DNA of 64,000 nt from Maioricimonas rarisocia (GCF_007747795.1 NZ_CP036275.1:2346001-2410000); one strand, 5' to 3'. Counted from the first letter of the stretch, positions 8,537-18,647 are shown. Numbers and translations: made by a program. The notes: a model not told the origin generated them from the sequence alone.

Positions 8537-10009
8537 ATGAATATTGGGTCGCGTGCGGGCAACGGGCAATTTGCTTCGTCTGGAATGTCACAGCCATCAC
8601 CGCGGCACCCCGACGTGAGCGGCCAGCAGGCTCATCAATCGACTGCAGTGCCGCCGTCCGTTGCGGATGCCGCCTCCTCCGGCATGCTGTTTCCGGAACA
8701 GGTCACGTCGGTCCAATCCTCAGGGATGCTGACAGGAATGTCCCCCGGAATGGTTGGCGGAATGTCCTCGGCGGCGCTCGCGGATGCCGCGTCGTCGGGT
8801 CTGCTGTTTCCTGAACAGTTCGCGTCAGCGCAATCCTCGGCAATGCTGGCGGGCATGTCCTCCGGAATGCTTGCCGGGATGTCCTCGGCGACGCTTGCCG
8901 GAATGTCGTCCGGGATGCTGGTCGACGACCCCGCCGTGTCGGTCCGCAATGCCCCGCCGGGGGAGCGGCCACTCTCCATCGCTCACGTCGGCCCGTGCCT
9001 GTTTCGCGGCGGAGCCGAGCAGCAGTTGATCGACCTGGCACGCTTTCTGGATCCGCGAACGGCGGTCCTGGAGAAGTGCTACGTGACCGATCCCCAGGGA
9101 ATCGATCCGGCCGTTGCACGCGACCTGCCCTGCGAGGTCGTTCCAGCCGGAATCCCGGAAGTCACCCGGGCAATGCAGGAACATGACGTCATCCTCTGCT
9201 GGGGGCTGCCACTGGACGAATGGGTCGATCTGTCCCAGCCGCGGCGGGCGGTGACGGTCTACATCGCCCACGGCGACAGCTTCTGGACCCGCGAACTGCT
9301 GTCGAGGAGTCGTCAGACAGTGGATCATGCGGTGGCTGTCAGCGAACGTGTCCGCACCACCAGTCATGTCGATCTCCCCATGTCGGTGATCCTCAACGGA
9401 GTCGATACGGCACGCCTCGCCACCACACGGTCGCGCGATCAGGTTCGGGCCGATTTCGACTTCGCCCCGGACGATTTCGTCGTCGGCTTCGTGGGCCGGT
9501 TCTCGCCCGAAAAGCGACCGGAACTGCTGATCTACGCCCTGCAGTACCTGCCGCAGAACTTCAAGGCCCTGTTCATCGGCTGGGGGCCGATGCTCCCGCA
9601 GTTGCTCCGCGACGCCAACGACCTGGTCCCCGGACGGTGTGCCTTCCGCTTCGCCGATTCCTATCTGGGGGACTACTACGAAGCGTTTGATGCCTTCGCC
9701 CTGCTCTCCGTACAGGAGGGCTTCGCGCTGGTGTTTCTCGAAGCCATGTTCTGCGGAACTCCTGTCATTGCCACCCCGGTCGGAGCCGTCCCCGAAGTCA
9801 TCGAGCACCGCATCAACGGACTCGTCGTCGATGGGGCTCCACAGAATGTCGCGGGCGAACTGGCCCGGCTCTCCGGCAATCGTGTGTGGGCCCGCGGACT
9901 GGGGGAGACCGCCCGCGAATACGCCCGGCAGCATGGCCATGCCCGCCGGATGGCCGGCGACTACGAGAACCTCTTCCAGCAACTGGTTGCCGCTCGCCGA
10001 GGTCTCTGA
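8537..10009 (+). CDS. GT4-family glycosyltransferase with a repetitive N-terminal extension
   Basis: The product has 490 residues. Residues 145-485 form a GT-B glycosyltransferase of the GT4 kind: donor-side GFVGRFSPEKRPELLIYAL, LFIGWGPM, then LLSVQEGFALVFLEAMFCGTPVIATPVGAVPE with the EX7E-like Glu pair and the nucleotide-sugar binding loop. SIAHVGPCLFRGGAEQQ is the acceptor-side glycine loop. Residues 1-130 are a Ser/Gly/Met/Ala-rich extension with no homology I recognise. It contains a 39-residue tandem duplication (43-81 and 82-120) and AGMSSGML octamers. The start has a GGCGGGA ribosome-binding site. The stop overlaps the next start (TGATG), so the two genes are translationally coupled. 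Likely role: cell-surface glycan synthesis; the sugar is unknown. Confidence 0.88.
   Translation: MNIGSRAGNGQFASSGMSQPSPRHPDVSGQQAHQSTAVPPSVADAASSGMLFPEQVTSVQSSGMLTGMSPGMVGGMSSAALADAASSGLLFPEQFASAQSSAMLAGMSSGMLAGMSSATLAGMSSGMLVDDPAVSVRNAPPGERPLSIAHVGPCLFRGGAEQQLIDLARFLDPRTAVLEKCYVTDPQGIDPAVARDLPCEVVPAGIPEVTRAMQEHDVILCWGLPLDEWVDLSQPRRAVTVYIAHGDSFWTRELLSRSRQTVDHAVAVSERVRTTSHVDLPMSVILNGVDTARLATTRSRDQVRADFDFAPDDFVVGFVGRFSPEKRPELLIYALQYLPQNFKALFIGWGPMLPQLLRDANDLVPGRCAFRFADSYLGDYYEAFDAFALLSVQEGFALVFLEAMFCGTPVIATPVGAVPEVIEHRINGLVVDGAPQNVAGELARLSGNRVWARGLGETAREYARQHGHARRMAGDYENLFQQLVAARRGL
8663..8896 (+). repeat. In-frame tandem duplication, two 117-base units
   Basis: Unit 1 is 8663-8779 and unit 2 is 8780-8896. 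Each encodes 39 residues of the glycosyltransferase N-terminus, both beginning ADAASSG(M/L)LFPEQ and ending in GMSS(A)(A/T)L. A third partial copy of the terminal octamer (AGMSSGML) follows. The copies differ at about ten residues, so the duplication is not very recent. Confidence 0.85.
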
Positions 10010-11274
10010 TGGTTCGCCTCAGAAACGCCCTCTTCGGCACAGAGCCGATTGTCGCACACTGTCCCGGGCCACTGCACGAAGGCTGGCACTACTTTGCCGA
10101 TGCCGTTCGCTCCACTCCGGTCGTGCCCCGCCTCCCGCGCGAATCCGCGACGATTCTGACCTGGAACAATGGTTCGCGTCCGGACAAGCCGAATGGACTC
10201 CTCGAACAATGTGTGGGCCGATGGGGAAGCGACGTCCACGTCCTGGGAGCCGACGTCAAACCCTGGACCAACCTTTCGAAACTTCAGCTGACCGCTGATG
10301 CACTGCAGCAGATCGGCACCGAATACGTCGTCGGACTCGACTCGGGAGATGTCCTTCTGGTGGATCATCCCGACGAACTCGTCTGCCGCTTCCGGACCCA
10401 CTTCACGTGCGACCTGCTCTTTAACTCCACCGGCGCCCGCTGCTGGCCGGAGATGCCGGCCTTCGTGATGTTCGAAAGCACTCGTCCTGCTGCAGACACA
10501 GCCTCCGGACGCCACTGGCTCAACGCGGGGGCCTTTGTGGGACGAACGGACTTCTGCCGCGAGTACTTCGCCACTCTGGCGCGCGAAGCCGCTGAACGGG
10601 ATTGGAGGGATGACCAGTTCGCCATCAAGGAGACGTGGCCCCGATGGTATCCCCGCGTACAGATCGACTACCGCTGCCACATCTTCCAGTGGTTCAACGA
10701 AAGTCGTCCCATTCTCCAGATTGAACGCCCCCGGGCCGACCGGCAGCGTCAACTGATCGAGTGGCTCGAACCGCTTCGGCCACTGCGCTTTGGTGCCGAG
10801 GTCGGCGTATACGACGGCTACACCTCCGACATCCTGCTGCAGGCGTTTCCCGAACTGCACCTCTGGATGGTCGATCCCTGGCACACGATTGACCAGCCGG
10901 AAGAGTATGCCAACTTCGATGAGTCGCGGTTCGAGGAGCTTCGCCGGATTGCGATGTGGTGGACGAGTCACGCCGAAGATCGCCGCTTCGAGCTCCGCAA
11001 ACCGTCCCTCGAGGCGTCATCCCTGTTCCCCGATGCATCGCTCGACTTCGTCTTTATCGATGCCGATCACCACTACGATGCCGTGAAAGCCGACGTGCAC
11101 GCCTGGTGGCCGAAGGTGCGGACCGGCGGCCTGCTCAGCGGACACGACTACGGCGTTTATGGAGACGCCACGGGAGCCTGGGGCGTACGCCGTGCCGTGG
11201 ACGAGTTCGCTGCCGAACGGGGAGTGCTCCCTCTCCTCGGAGCAGACGGCACCTGGTGCATCGAGAAACAATAG
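10009..11274 (+). CDS. Glycosyltransferase and SAM-methyltransferase fusion
   Basis: The product has 421 residues. The start overlaps the stop of the upstream glycosyltransferase by one base, which fixes it against a longer open frame from 9886. Residues 1-230 resemble the PLOD/procollagen-galactosyltransferase type of glycosyltransferase: TILTWNNG strand, YVVGLDSGDVLL with a DxGD-like metal site, HWLNAGAFVGR matching the LNSGxxIG motif, and DDQ. Residues 255-421 are a class I methyltransferase of the Methyltransf_24 kind: GAEVGVYDGYTSDILL, LWMVDPW, LDFVFIDADHHYDAVKADV, GGLLSGHDY. It probably makes and caps or modifies a surface glycan together with its upstream partner. The acceptor is unknown. 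Confidence 0.82.
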   Translation: MVRLRNALFGTEPIVAHCPGPLHEGWHYFADAVRSTPVVPRLPRESATILTWNNGSRPDKPNGLLEQCVGRWGSDVHVLGADVKPWTNLSKLQLTADALQQIGTEYVVGLDSGDVLLVDHPDELVCRFRTHFTCDLLFNSTGARCWPEMPAFVMFESTRPAADTASGRHWLNAGAFVGRTDFCREYFATLAREAAERDWRDDQFAIKETWPRWYPRVQIDYRCHIFQWFNESRPILQIERPRADRQRQLIEWLEPLRPLRFGAEVGVYDGYTSDILLQAFPELHLWMVDPWHTIDQPEEYANFDESRFEELRRIAMWWTSHAEDRRFELRKPSLEASSLFPDASLDFVFIDADHHYDAVKADVHAWWPKVRTGGLLSGHDYGVYGDATGAWGVRRAVDEFAAERGVLPLLGADGTWCIEKQ

Positions 11275-11990
11275 CCCGGTCGGGCGGAACGGCTCCTGTC
11301 CGCGCCGGACCGCAGTCGCTGCGGCATTGAATCCGAGTGTCTCCCGGTGGTCGAGGTTGCACCCGCTCATCGGTATTCTCCCGATGCCGTGCTGCGGATC
11401 GTGTGCGATTATTATCGCGTGATGCGGCGACTGAGCGGTTTCCCCGGCTCACGCGTCCCATCGGGCCCCGCCGGTGGAATTCCCGGACGGACGATCATTA
11501 TCCGTTGAGAAGGTAGGGACTTGCGCGCAAGTCACATTGAGCTCCTGCAGCATGGCCGCGTCCTGTCCGCTGGTCACAGAATCAGACCTGGGCAGCAACA
11601 ACGGCCTCGGACGCCCTTCTGTTCCCGGAGCCGAAACCGCTTCCCTTCCTCCGGCTTCCGGATTCCCATAACAACAAGACTTGCCGGAGTCGTGGACCCG
11701 CATATGAACGCGTGGGGTCTGAAATACCCGCGCGCGAACGTCGAGCTGGAGACCGCCCTTGGAGTGTTTGACGAGCGAAAACGCTGGCGGCTTGAGTTGT
11801 TGCACAATTCGATCATGAGTCTGGTTGCAACTTTGTTTCTGGGATCCACACGTGGTTGGCTGGCGTCGTTAACGGACGCACGGCTCGGGGCCGCTTCGCC
11901 GTGTGGAATCATGACGTTTCGGTCTGATCGCTCCCTCCGCTCGGCGACGCTCTCCCATTGCGCGCTCCGGGATCCGCAAGGGGACAACAC
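11275..11990. other. Non-coding stretch, 716 bases
   Basis: No convincing gene is seen. A 96-codon frame at 11704-11994 would overlap the next start by ATGA, but its second half reads like random GC-rich translation and it has no ribosome-binding site. A 16-base perfect palindrome sits at 11518-11533. Confidence 0.4.
11518..11533. promoter_or_regulatory. 16-base perfect palindrome
   Basis: The sequence is GACTTGCG/CGCAAGTC, a perfect dyad in the long gap before the chemotaxis-type hybrid kinase gene. It could be an operator. No copy was noticed elsewhere in the window. Confidence 0.3.
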
Positions 11991-14900
11991 ATGAGCAGTC
12001 CGGATGAACCTGCCGGCGTCGAGCACCAGGAGCAGAAGACGCCGAGTGTGGCGGCAACCGTGCTCGTCGGAATCGGCGCATCGGCCGGCGGCCTGGAGTC
12101 GCTCGAACGCTTCCTCTCCGGAGTAACGTCCCTTTCGGGGGCGGCTTTCGTGGTCGTCCAGCATCTGTCTCCCAACTACGAGACGATGATGGACAAGCTT
12201 CTGGCGCGGCATACGCAGATGCCCGTCACGATCGCCCGGAACAGTCAGCCGATCGAGGCGAATGCCGTCTACGTCATTCCCCCTCGCAAGGATCTGACCG
12301 TACGTGATGGTCGACTCATCCTGACCGACCAGGATTCGGAAGAAGTCCCCCATCTGCCCATCGACCGATTCTTCTCCTCGATGGCCGAGGAGTATGGATC
12401 CAACTGTGCGGCCATCGTGCTCTCTGGAACGGGCAGCGACGGCTCCCGGGGAGTTCGGGACGTGCAGCGGGTGGGAGGACTGGTGCTCAGCGAAGCCGAG
12501 TCGACCGCACGTTTTACCGGTATGCCTGCCAGTGCACAGGCGACGGGCTGCGTCGACTATTCCGTTCCCCCCGAGTCGATGGGAAACATCCTGCTGGCTT
12601 CGCTGGCAGCCGGCATGCGGGAAGTCACGCCGCCGGTGCCTCTACCGGGCGCGGAACTGCAACAGATCTTCGACATCGTCCGTGAAAAATGTCAGATCGA
12701 TTTCCTGCAGTACAAATCCTCCACCGTATCGCGACGCATCGACCGTCGACTCAAGATGTGCGGCGTCGATTCGCTTGCCGAGTATATAGGCCTGCTGCGC
12801 TCCAGTCCCGACGAAGTCGAGTCCCTCTATCAGGATATGCTGATCGGTGTCACGCGGTTCTTCCGTGATGCGCCCTGCTTCGAGTACCTGGAATCCCACG
12901 TCATTCCGGGGGTGATCGAACGGGCCGATCCGAAGGCCGGGGTGCGGGTCTGGGTAGCCGGTTGTGCAACGGGCGAAGAGGCATACTCGCTGGCGATCCT
13001 GTTTGACGAAGCCCGTCGACGTCTCGACAGCGATATCGAGGTGAAGATCTTTGCCAGCGATGTTCATCCCGACTCGCTGCAGGTCGCTTCACGCGCGGAA
13101 TATGACGAAGAGAAGCTGACGAACGTCTCGGCCGGGCGAATCGCCACCTGTTTCACCCGAAAGGACGGTCGATACGTCGTCAGTAAGTCCCTTCGCCAGA
13201 TGGTCCTTTTCGTGCCGCACAACGTCCTGCAGGACCCGCCGTTCACCGGCATCGACCTGGTCAGCTGCCGCAATCTGCTCATCTACTTCGATCAGGCCGG
13301 TCAGAAAAAGGCGCTGACCCTGTTCCACTTCGGTTTGAAGAAGGATGGCGTGCTGTTTCTGGGCCCGAGCGAAGCACTCGGCTCGCTCTCTCCAGAATTC
13401 CTCACGATCGATGAGCGGTGCAAGCTGTACTCGAAACGCCGTGACGCGCGACTTCCGTCTGACGTCGCACTCCCGATTTCCCTGAGCCCTCGAAGGCATC
13501 GCGAAGATGTCTCCGCAGTCACCGTGCGCCACGAGGCGCGACAGCGGCTCGACCTGTACGACCGCCTGCTCGACTCGGTCCTGCCGCCGACGCTCCTGGT
13601 CGATCGGGAGCGACAGGTGGTGGATTCGTTCGGCGGGGCGTCCAGTTTTCTCCGGTTCCGCGACCGCAGGGTCAGCACACAGTTGATGCAGGTCTGTCCC
13701 CCCGAGTTGCAGGCAACTCTCTCAGCGGCCATCCGGCAGGCAGAGCAGACGGCGTCCGTTGTACGGGTCCCCGGCACCAGCTATCTCGACCAGGAGGGAC
13801 GACGTCGCACCGTATCGATCTCGATTCACCCGTTGCCCAACGAGGTGGACGTCATCACGCACTTCGCCGTTCAGCTGGAGATGGGAGATCTCCAGGCAAA
13901 AGTCGAAGCACCGACCGACGGAGATGGCCATGCCGACCAGGACGGCGCGGACCTGCTGCCGGTTCCCACTGGCAACTTCGAGCTGACGCAGCGGATCCGG
14001 ATGCTGGAAGGTGAACTCGATGTCTCCCGGGACAACCTGCAGGCGACGATCGAAGAGCTCGAAGCGAGCAACGAAGAACTTCAGGCGACGAACGAAGAAC
14101 TGATCGCCTCCAACGAAGAACTGCAGAGTACCAACGAAGAACTCAACTCCGTCAACGAGGAACTCCATACCGTCAACGTCGAGTACCAGACCAAGAATTC
14201 CGAACTCCGCGAACTCAACGAGGACATGAATCACCTCCTCGCGGGGACCGACATCGGCACTCTTTTTCTCGACGAGTCGTTGCTCGTGCGGCGATTTACA
14301 CCCGGCATTGCTCCCACATTTCAGCTCGAACCTCACGATATCGGTCGCCCCGTCTCCGCCTTTTCGCACGCGCTCAATGTCGATGATCTGATCGGGCTGC
14401 TGCAGCACGTTCTCGAGAGCGGCGAAAACGTCGAGCAGGAAGTCAGCGATCGCGCTGCCCACCACTATTTCCTTCGCATTCTCCCGTACCGGATCGAGGG
14501 CCAGTCGTGCGGCGTCGTACTGACGCTCACCAATATGGATGCCCTGGTCGAGTCGCGGAGACTCGCCAAGCGTTTCGAACGTCGGCTCCAGGAAGCCATC
14601 GATGCCGTCCCCGTCTTCGTCTCCTATGTCAACCGCGAGGAACGCTACGAATATGCGAATCGCGCCTACAAGGAGCTGATGGACGGTCCAGAGACGAGCG
14701 TCATCGGCAAGTCGGTCCAGGAACTCCTCGGCGACGCGTACGAAATCAGCCGTCCCCATATCGAGAAGGCCCTGCTCGGAGAGCCGCAGTACTTCGAACA
14801 GGAACTGCACACGCGCCACGGCAATATCTTTGTCAACGTCAGCTACCTCCCCTGCCGAAACACCCGCGGCAATGTGGTTGGCTTCTATGTCGCGGCATCC

Positions 14901-16115
14901 GACGTCACTTCGCTCAAGGCGGCCGAGGCAAAGCTCGCGGCTGCTGTCGAATCGACCCAGCGGGCCAACCAGGCGAAGAGCGATTTTCTGGCAAAGATGA
15001 GCCACGAGATCCGCAGCCCGATGACCGCGATTCTCGGTTTCGCCGACATCCTCGATCAGCAGCTCGAATCAGCCGACAACCGCAACTGCGTCGACGTCAT
15101 TCGCCGGAACGGCCACCACCTGCTCGAACTCATCAACGACATTCTCGATCTCTCACGAATCGAGTCGGGGAACTTCGAACTGGCCCGCGAGCCGCTCAAC
15201 CCGCTCGAAGTTCTCAAGGAGTGCTACAACACCGTACTCCCCAAGGCGGCCGACCAGCGGATCGACCTCAGTCTGCAGCTCGACGAGGAGCTCGACTGTG
15301 CACTGCTCGGCGACCGTCGTCGACTCTCGCAGATCGTCCTCAACCTGCTCACAAATGCGATCAAGTTCTCTCCCGATTCCCGGGTCATCCTCAGAGGACG
15401 TCGGTCCACGCGAACCGGTCGGCTGGTGATCACAGTCGCCGATACGGGCATCGGCATCTCCGAGTCCGACCTTCCCGCACTCTTCGAACCGTTTCGACAG
15501 GCGGACGATTCGGACACCCGGCTGCACGAGGGAAGTGGTCTCGGACTCTCGATCACCAAACAGCTCGTCGACCAGATGTACGGGACCTTGCAGGTCCGCA
15601 GTCGCATTCGACGTGGCAGCGTCTTCCAGGTTCAGCTCCCTCTGCAGGAAGCGGACGAATCCTCGCTCAGTCGCCAGCAGGACGGAGTGGAAGTCAAGAC
15701 CCGCATCCCACGGCTGGACGGCAAGTCGATTCTCCTGATCGACGATCGTCGGGATATTCGCTTTATTGCCGAACAAATCCTTTCAGATGCCGGCGCAATC
15801 GTTGATACTGCGGAAGATGGCGAACGCGGTCTCGAACTGGCCCTCCAGCGATACGGCAGCGACCGCCCCTACGATTGCATCGTGACCGACATTCAGATGC
15901 CGGAAATGGACGGCTACGAAACAACCCGCCGAATGCGAGCCAGTGGGATTTCTCAGCCCGTACTCGCGCTGACTGCCTCGGCCATGGCGGCCGATCGCGA
16001 CCGGTGTCTGGAGGCCGGCTGCAACGCTCACGTCTCCAAACCGATCGACAGCGTCCAGTTTGTCCGCACGATCGCGGAACTGCTGGACTGCCGAACCAGC
16101 GCGGAGAAAGGATGA
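11991..16115 (+). CDS. CheB-CheR-PAS-PAS-histidine kinase-receiver hybrid protein
   Basis: The product has 1374 residues; the start at 11991 has an AAGGGGA site. Domains in order: CheB methylesterase (about 23-205; triad residues S31, H58 and D150 visible in GASAGG, QHLSP and GTGSDG); CheR methyltransferase (about 222-480; [16 protein letters not shown] site, CRNLLIYF); a coiled coil of NEEL-type heptads (about 670-740); two PAS domains (about 745-860 and 870-985); HisKA with H1005 in [10 protein letters not shown]; HATPase_c with N, G1 (DTGIGI) and G2 (GSGLGL) boxes; and a C-terminal receiver with phospho-acceptor D1300. All catalytic residues are present. Such CheB/CheR-PAS proteins are thought to integrate methylation and two-component signalling. 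No CheA, CheW or chemoreceptor gene is nearby. It overlaps the next gene by ATGA. Confidence 0.93.
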   Translation: MSSPDEPAGVEHQEQKTPSVAATVLVGIGASAGGLESLERFLSGVTSLSGAAFVVVQHLSPNYETMMDKLLARHTQMPVTIARNSQPIEANAVYVIPPRKDLTVRDGRLILTDQDSEEVPHLPIDRFFSSMAEEYGSNCAAIVLSGTGSDGSRGVRDVQRVGGLVLSEAESTARFTGMPASAQATGCVDYSVPPESMGNILLASLAAGMREVTPPVPLPGAELQQIFDIVREKCQIDFLQYKSSTVSRRIDRRLKMCGVDSLAEYIGLLRSSPDEVESLYQDMLIGVTRFFRDAPCFEYLESHVIPGVIERADPKAGVRVWVAGCATGEEAYSLAILFDEARRRLDSDIEVKIFASDVHPDSLQVASRAEYDEEKLTNVSAGRIATCFTRKDGRYVVSKSLRQMVLFVPHNVLQDPPFTGIDLVSCRNLLIYFDQAGQKKALTLFHFGLKKDGVLFLGPSEALGSLSPEFLTIDERCKLYSKRRDARLPSDVALPISLSPRRHREDVSAVTVRHEARQRLDLYDRLLDSVLPPTLLVDRERQVVDSFGGASSFLRFRDRRVSTQLMQVCPPELQATLSAAIRQAEQTASVVRVPGTSYLDQEGRRRTVSISIHPLPNEVDVITHFAVQLEMGDLQAKVEAPTDGDGHADQDGADLLPVPTGNFELTQRIRMLEGELDVSRDNLQATIEELEASNEELQATNEELIASNEELQSTNEELNSVNEELHTVNVEYQTKNSELRELNEDMNHLLAGTDIGTLFLDESLLVRRFTPGIAPTFQLEPHDIGRPVSAFSHALNVDDLIGLLQHVLESGENVEQEVSDRAAHHYFLRILPYRIEGQSCGVVLTLTNMDALVESRRLAKRFERRLQEAIDAVPVFVSYVNREERYEYANRAYKELMDGPETSVIGKSVQELLGDAYEISRPHIEKALLGEPQYFEQELHTRHGNIFVNVSYLPCRNTRGNVVGFYVAASDVTSLKAAEAKLAAAVESTQRANQAKSDFLAKMSHEIRSPMTAILGFADILDQQLESADNRNCVDVIRRNGHHLLELINDILDLSRIESGNFELAREPLNPLEVLKECYNTVLPKAADQRIDLSLQLDEELDCALLGDRRRLSQIVLNLLTNAIKFSPDSRVILRGRRSTRTGRLVITVADTGIGISESDLPALFEPFRQADDSDTRLHEGSGLGLSITKQLVDQMYGTLQVRSRIRRGSVFQVQLPLQEADESSLSRQQDGVEVKTRIPRLDGKSILLIDDRRDIRFIAEQILSDAGAIVDTAEDGERGLELALQRYGSDRPYDCIVTDIQMPEMDGYETTRRMRASGISQPVLALTASAMAADRDRCLEAGCNAHVSKPIDSVQFVRTIAELLDCRTSAEKG

Positions 16116-16687
16116 TTTCGGACAATCCTGATGTCATCTACGCAATCGACGCGGATGACCAACTTGTCGAACTGAGCAGCAGCTGGGAAGCCTTTGCCCA
16201 AAAGAATGACGGAGGCGTCGGGCTGCATCCCCGGAGCGTGCTCGGACAGTCGCTGTGGTCCTACGTGAGAGGCCGGTCGCTGCAGACGCTCTACCACGAC
16301 ATGATCGCGGCTGTCCGCAGGACTGGTCGCACCTGCGAGTTCCGTTTCCGATGCGACTCGCCCGTCCTGCGACGGTACATGCACATGCGTGTCGATTCGA
16401 TGCCCGATCGGCACGTTCAGTTTCGCAGCTGCAACTTCCGGGTCGAACGACGCGATGTACCGCTCTATGTGCAGGCGGTGTCGACGGGCGATCATCATCT
16501 GCAGCGGTGCAGCATCTGCAACCTCTTCGAGCTCCCCGACGGCGCGTGGTCGGACGCAGCCGATGCCGTGACACGTGGACAGGCGATGAACCAGGATCGC
16601 CCCCTCCGGATCATCTGGTCGGTATGCGAGCCGTGCCGGGAAACCCTCCGGGGCGAAATCAGCCAGGTCGGCGCGACCAGCCGGTAG
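16112..16687 (+). CDS. PAS-domain protein with C-terminal paired CxxC motifs
   Basis: The product has 191 residues. The ATG at 16112 overlaps the stop of the hybrid kinase gene (ATGA), so the two proteins are translationally coupled. Residues 1-115 look like a PAS domain (DVIYAIDADDQLVELSSSWEAF, then GQSLWSYV and EFRFRCD). Residues 125-180 carry C133-x-x-C136 and C172-x-x-C175, which could bind zinc or act as a redox switch. No output domain is present. It is probably a signal-input partner of the upstream kinase; the ligand is unknown. Confidence 0.78.
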   Translation: MISDNPDVIYAIDADDQLVELSSSWEAFAQKNDGGVGLHPRSVLGQSLWSYVRGRSLQTLYHDMIAAVRRTGRTCEFRFRCDSPVLRRYMHMRVDSMPDRHVQFRSCNFRVERRDVPLYVQAVSTGDHHLQRCSICNLFELPDGAWSDAADAVTRGQAMNQDRPLRIIWSVCEPCRETLRGEISQVGATSR

Positions 16688-16706
16688 GAGGGGGGCAGCC
16701 GGTTCA

Positions 16707-16741
16707 CCTGCATCCCGGCAGATGGTCTTGCGGGATGCAGG
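16707..16741. terminator. 11-bp-stem hairpin between convergent genes
   Basis: Arms CCTGCATCCCG and CGGGATGCAGG pair perfectly around a 13-base loop. The hairpin sits in the 117-base gap between the convergent PAS protein and DUF1080 genes, the expected place for a bidirectional terminator. No T-tract is present. Confidence 0.6.
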
Positions 16742-16804
16742 CTCAGGCCGGTCCGACGGCGATGCTTCAAGTGAGTAGAGGCCGGGAGTGTCGACCCCGT
16801 CCGG

Positions 16805-18343
16805 TCACTTTCGTCTCGTCCCGTACAGCTCGCTTACGCCGTGCTGCAGGCCGTAGATCTGCTTGACCTCTGCCTCCGTCAACACGCGATCGAACACGGC
16901 CAGATCGTCGATCCGTCCGACGTACGCCGCACCCAGCACCAGCAGCACGCTTTCGGGATCCCACTCGAACGTCAGGTCCCAGCCGTCGATCGACCCCTGG
17001 GGCACACCGTTGATGTACAATCGCCCTCCGGAAGCAGCGTCTTCATCATTCACGTTCTCGAGCGTGAACACGACGTGCGTCCACTTCTCACGCGAAAACG
17101 GCGCCCGCTCGACCTGCACCATTGGCCGCTTCTCGAACGGAATCTCGGCCCACGAAACGTTGTTCGGATTCCAGATCTCGCTCAAGGGGCGAATCGCATA
17201 CCGGAAGTACCGCGGCGTTTCGTCCTTCGACCATTCCAGAAAGACGAACCCTTTCTTCGAGTCGTTGCCGATGATCTGGACGGGATCGCAGTAGCCCGGT
17301 TCGAGATCTTCGTCCGGCGTCAGCCGCAGCCACACCGAAACCGTCGCACTCCAGTTCTCGTCGTTGTAATCCAGCACGCCCGCCCCGCGGAACGCAGGTC
17401 GATAGCCGCTCTTGTGCGGGAAATGCATCGCGCCGCCATATCGGCCGGCGTCTGCATCGATCGTCACGTCCGCATTCGCTTCGGCGCGGTGCAGTTCCTT
17501 CCCCTGTCGCACGTAGGCGGTCCGGTCGCCGCGCGAAAACGCCGCATCGAAGCTGTCGTCAAACGGAGCGTGCAGCGTCAGCGCGTCCGCCAGGCTTTTC
17601 TCATCGCTCTCCGCGGCCGCGAGAATCGTCTCGGCTTCCTCGTCGCCGATCTCCCGCACGAAGATGTTCCGCCATCGAATCTCGCCGCCGTGCGTCTGCA
17701 GCATGATCGGCCCCTTCGCGGGCAGCGGCTTCTTCCGATCCCAGTAGTTGTGCATCTCTGCGCCGTCGACCACGAGCTTGTCATTCAGCCAGACCCACGT
17801 CCGGGCCCCGATCTGCCGGATGCGGAACGTGTTCCACTCTCCGAATGGCCGATCGGCGAACTGCATCGGATGCCGGCCCGCACTGTTGGCACTGTTGTTG
17901 AACAGTCCGCCCGATCCCAGGTGCGGCTTGCGTGTCGGTCGAGCCGGATCGTACGACTGATGCCAGTCCCAGATTTGTACCTGAGGCGTCCCCCGCAGGT
18001 AGATGCCGCTGTCCGCCCCGGCGACGGTCTTGTACTCCAGCAGCAGTTCGATGTTGCCGAATTCCTCGTCGGTATTGGCATATGGGCCGTGACCGTCGTT
18101 CACCAGCTCTCCGTCTTCGACCCGCCAGTGCTCGGCAAACTCGGCCCTCTGCTTCTCCAGGTTCGCCTCCCGCTCATCGCCGGTCAGCCGGGCCGCCGCG
18201 TGCGGATTCAGACCGTGCCAGCCGGACAGGTCCTTTCCGTTGAACAGGAGACGGAATCCCTCGGGCGGTGTCGGTTCCGCGGCCGCCAGCAGCGAGGAAG
18301 TCAGGCACAGGGCTACGCACGCAGTCAGTTGCAGAATTCTCAT
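16805..18343 (-). CDS. Secreted DUF1080 (3-keto-disaccharide hydrolase-like) protein with LamG-type domain
   Basis: The product has 512 residues. The ATG at 18343 is chosen because it gives a Sec signal peptide (RILQLTACVALCLTSSLLAAAEP). Residues 28-255 are DUF1080: FRLLFNGKDLSGWHG, DGELVNDG, GNIELLLEYKT, ADSGIYLRG, QIWDW and GPIMLQTHGGEIRWRNIFVREI. Some family members cleave 3-keto glycosides. Residues 285-500 form a second concanavalin-like/LamG fold (APFDDSFDAAF, WSATVSVWLRL, WTHVVFTLEN, GRIDDLAVFDRVLTEAEVKQIY) and probably bind carbohydrate. It is likely a periplasmic glycan-processing enzyme. Confidence 0.87.
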   Translation of the reverse strand: MRILQLTACVALCLTSSLLAAAEPTPPEGFRLLFNGKDLSGWHGLNPHAAARLTGDEREANLEKQRAEFAEHWRVEDGELVNDGHGPYANTDEEFGNIELLLEYKTVAGADSGIYLRGTPQVQIWDWHQSYDPARPTRKPHLGSGGLFNNSANSAGRHPMQFADRPFGEWNTFRIRQIGARTWVWLNDKLVVDGAEMHNYWDRKKPLPAKGPIMLQTHGGEIRWRNIFVREIGDEEAETILAAAESDEKSLADALTLHAPFDDSFDAAFSRGDRTAYVRQGKELHRAEANADVTIDADAGRYGGAMHFPHKSGYRPAFRGAGVLDYNDENWSATVSVWLRLTPDEDLEPGYCDPVQIIGNDSKKGFVFLEWSKDETPRYFRYAIRPLSEIWNPNNVSWAEIPFEKRPMVQVERAPFSREKWTHVVFTLENVNDEDAASGGRLYINGVPQGSIDGWDLTFEWDPESVLLVLGAAYVGRIDDLAVFDRVLTEAEVKQIYGLQHGVSELYGTRRK

Positions 18344-18647
18344 GGACGTCGTTGCTCGTTGAAGCTCTTCAGATGTCGTCGCATTGCAGTGTCGAGCGGC
18401 AGGAGCCAGGCCACGGAGGCGCGTCGACACACCACGCGCACATCCTATCGCGTCGTCCCGAAGATTTCAGTCAACTCCGATGCGATCTCGCCCCAACGCA
18501 TTCCTGAGTCTGTTCCGGAGAACGCCCGCGTCGAGGTGCGCACCTCGGCTCAAAAGTTCATCGAAGTTTTTTGGCTCACCAGATCGGACGAATCCGCTAG
18601 ATTGACGGCGGAACACGCGAACCCGGCGGAGGACCGCCTGTCTGTTC
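18344..18647. other. Divergent intergenic region, 304 bases
   Basis: This lies between the divergent DUF1080 gene and the ABC exporter operon. No gene is seen. It contains a 16-base perfect palindrome at 18532-18547 and a TTGACG hexamer near 18602 that could belong to an exporter promoter. Confidence 0.5.
18532..18547. promoter_or_regulatory. 16-base perfect palindrome upstream of the ABC exporter
   Basis: CGAGGTGC/GCACCTCG is a perfect dyad about 100 bases before the exporter start and in the divergent promoter region. It is a plausible repressor operator. No regulator gene is adjacent. Confidence 0.4.

Noticed and set aside
11704-11994. 96-codon frame that overlaps the hybrid kinase start by ATGA
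   Set aside because: No ribosome-binding site, and the second half reads like random GC-rich translation. The overlap may be chance.
14030-14230. Short direct DNA repeats (GAAGAACT/AACGAAGAA units)
   Set aside because: Fully explained by the NEEL-type heptads of the coiled coil in the hybrid kinase; not a CRISPR or tandem repeat element.
13722-15005. 427-codon minus-strand open frame
   Set aside because: Antisense to the PAS and coiled-coil part of the hybrid kinase; no domain seen.
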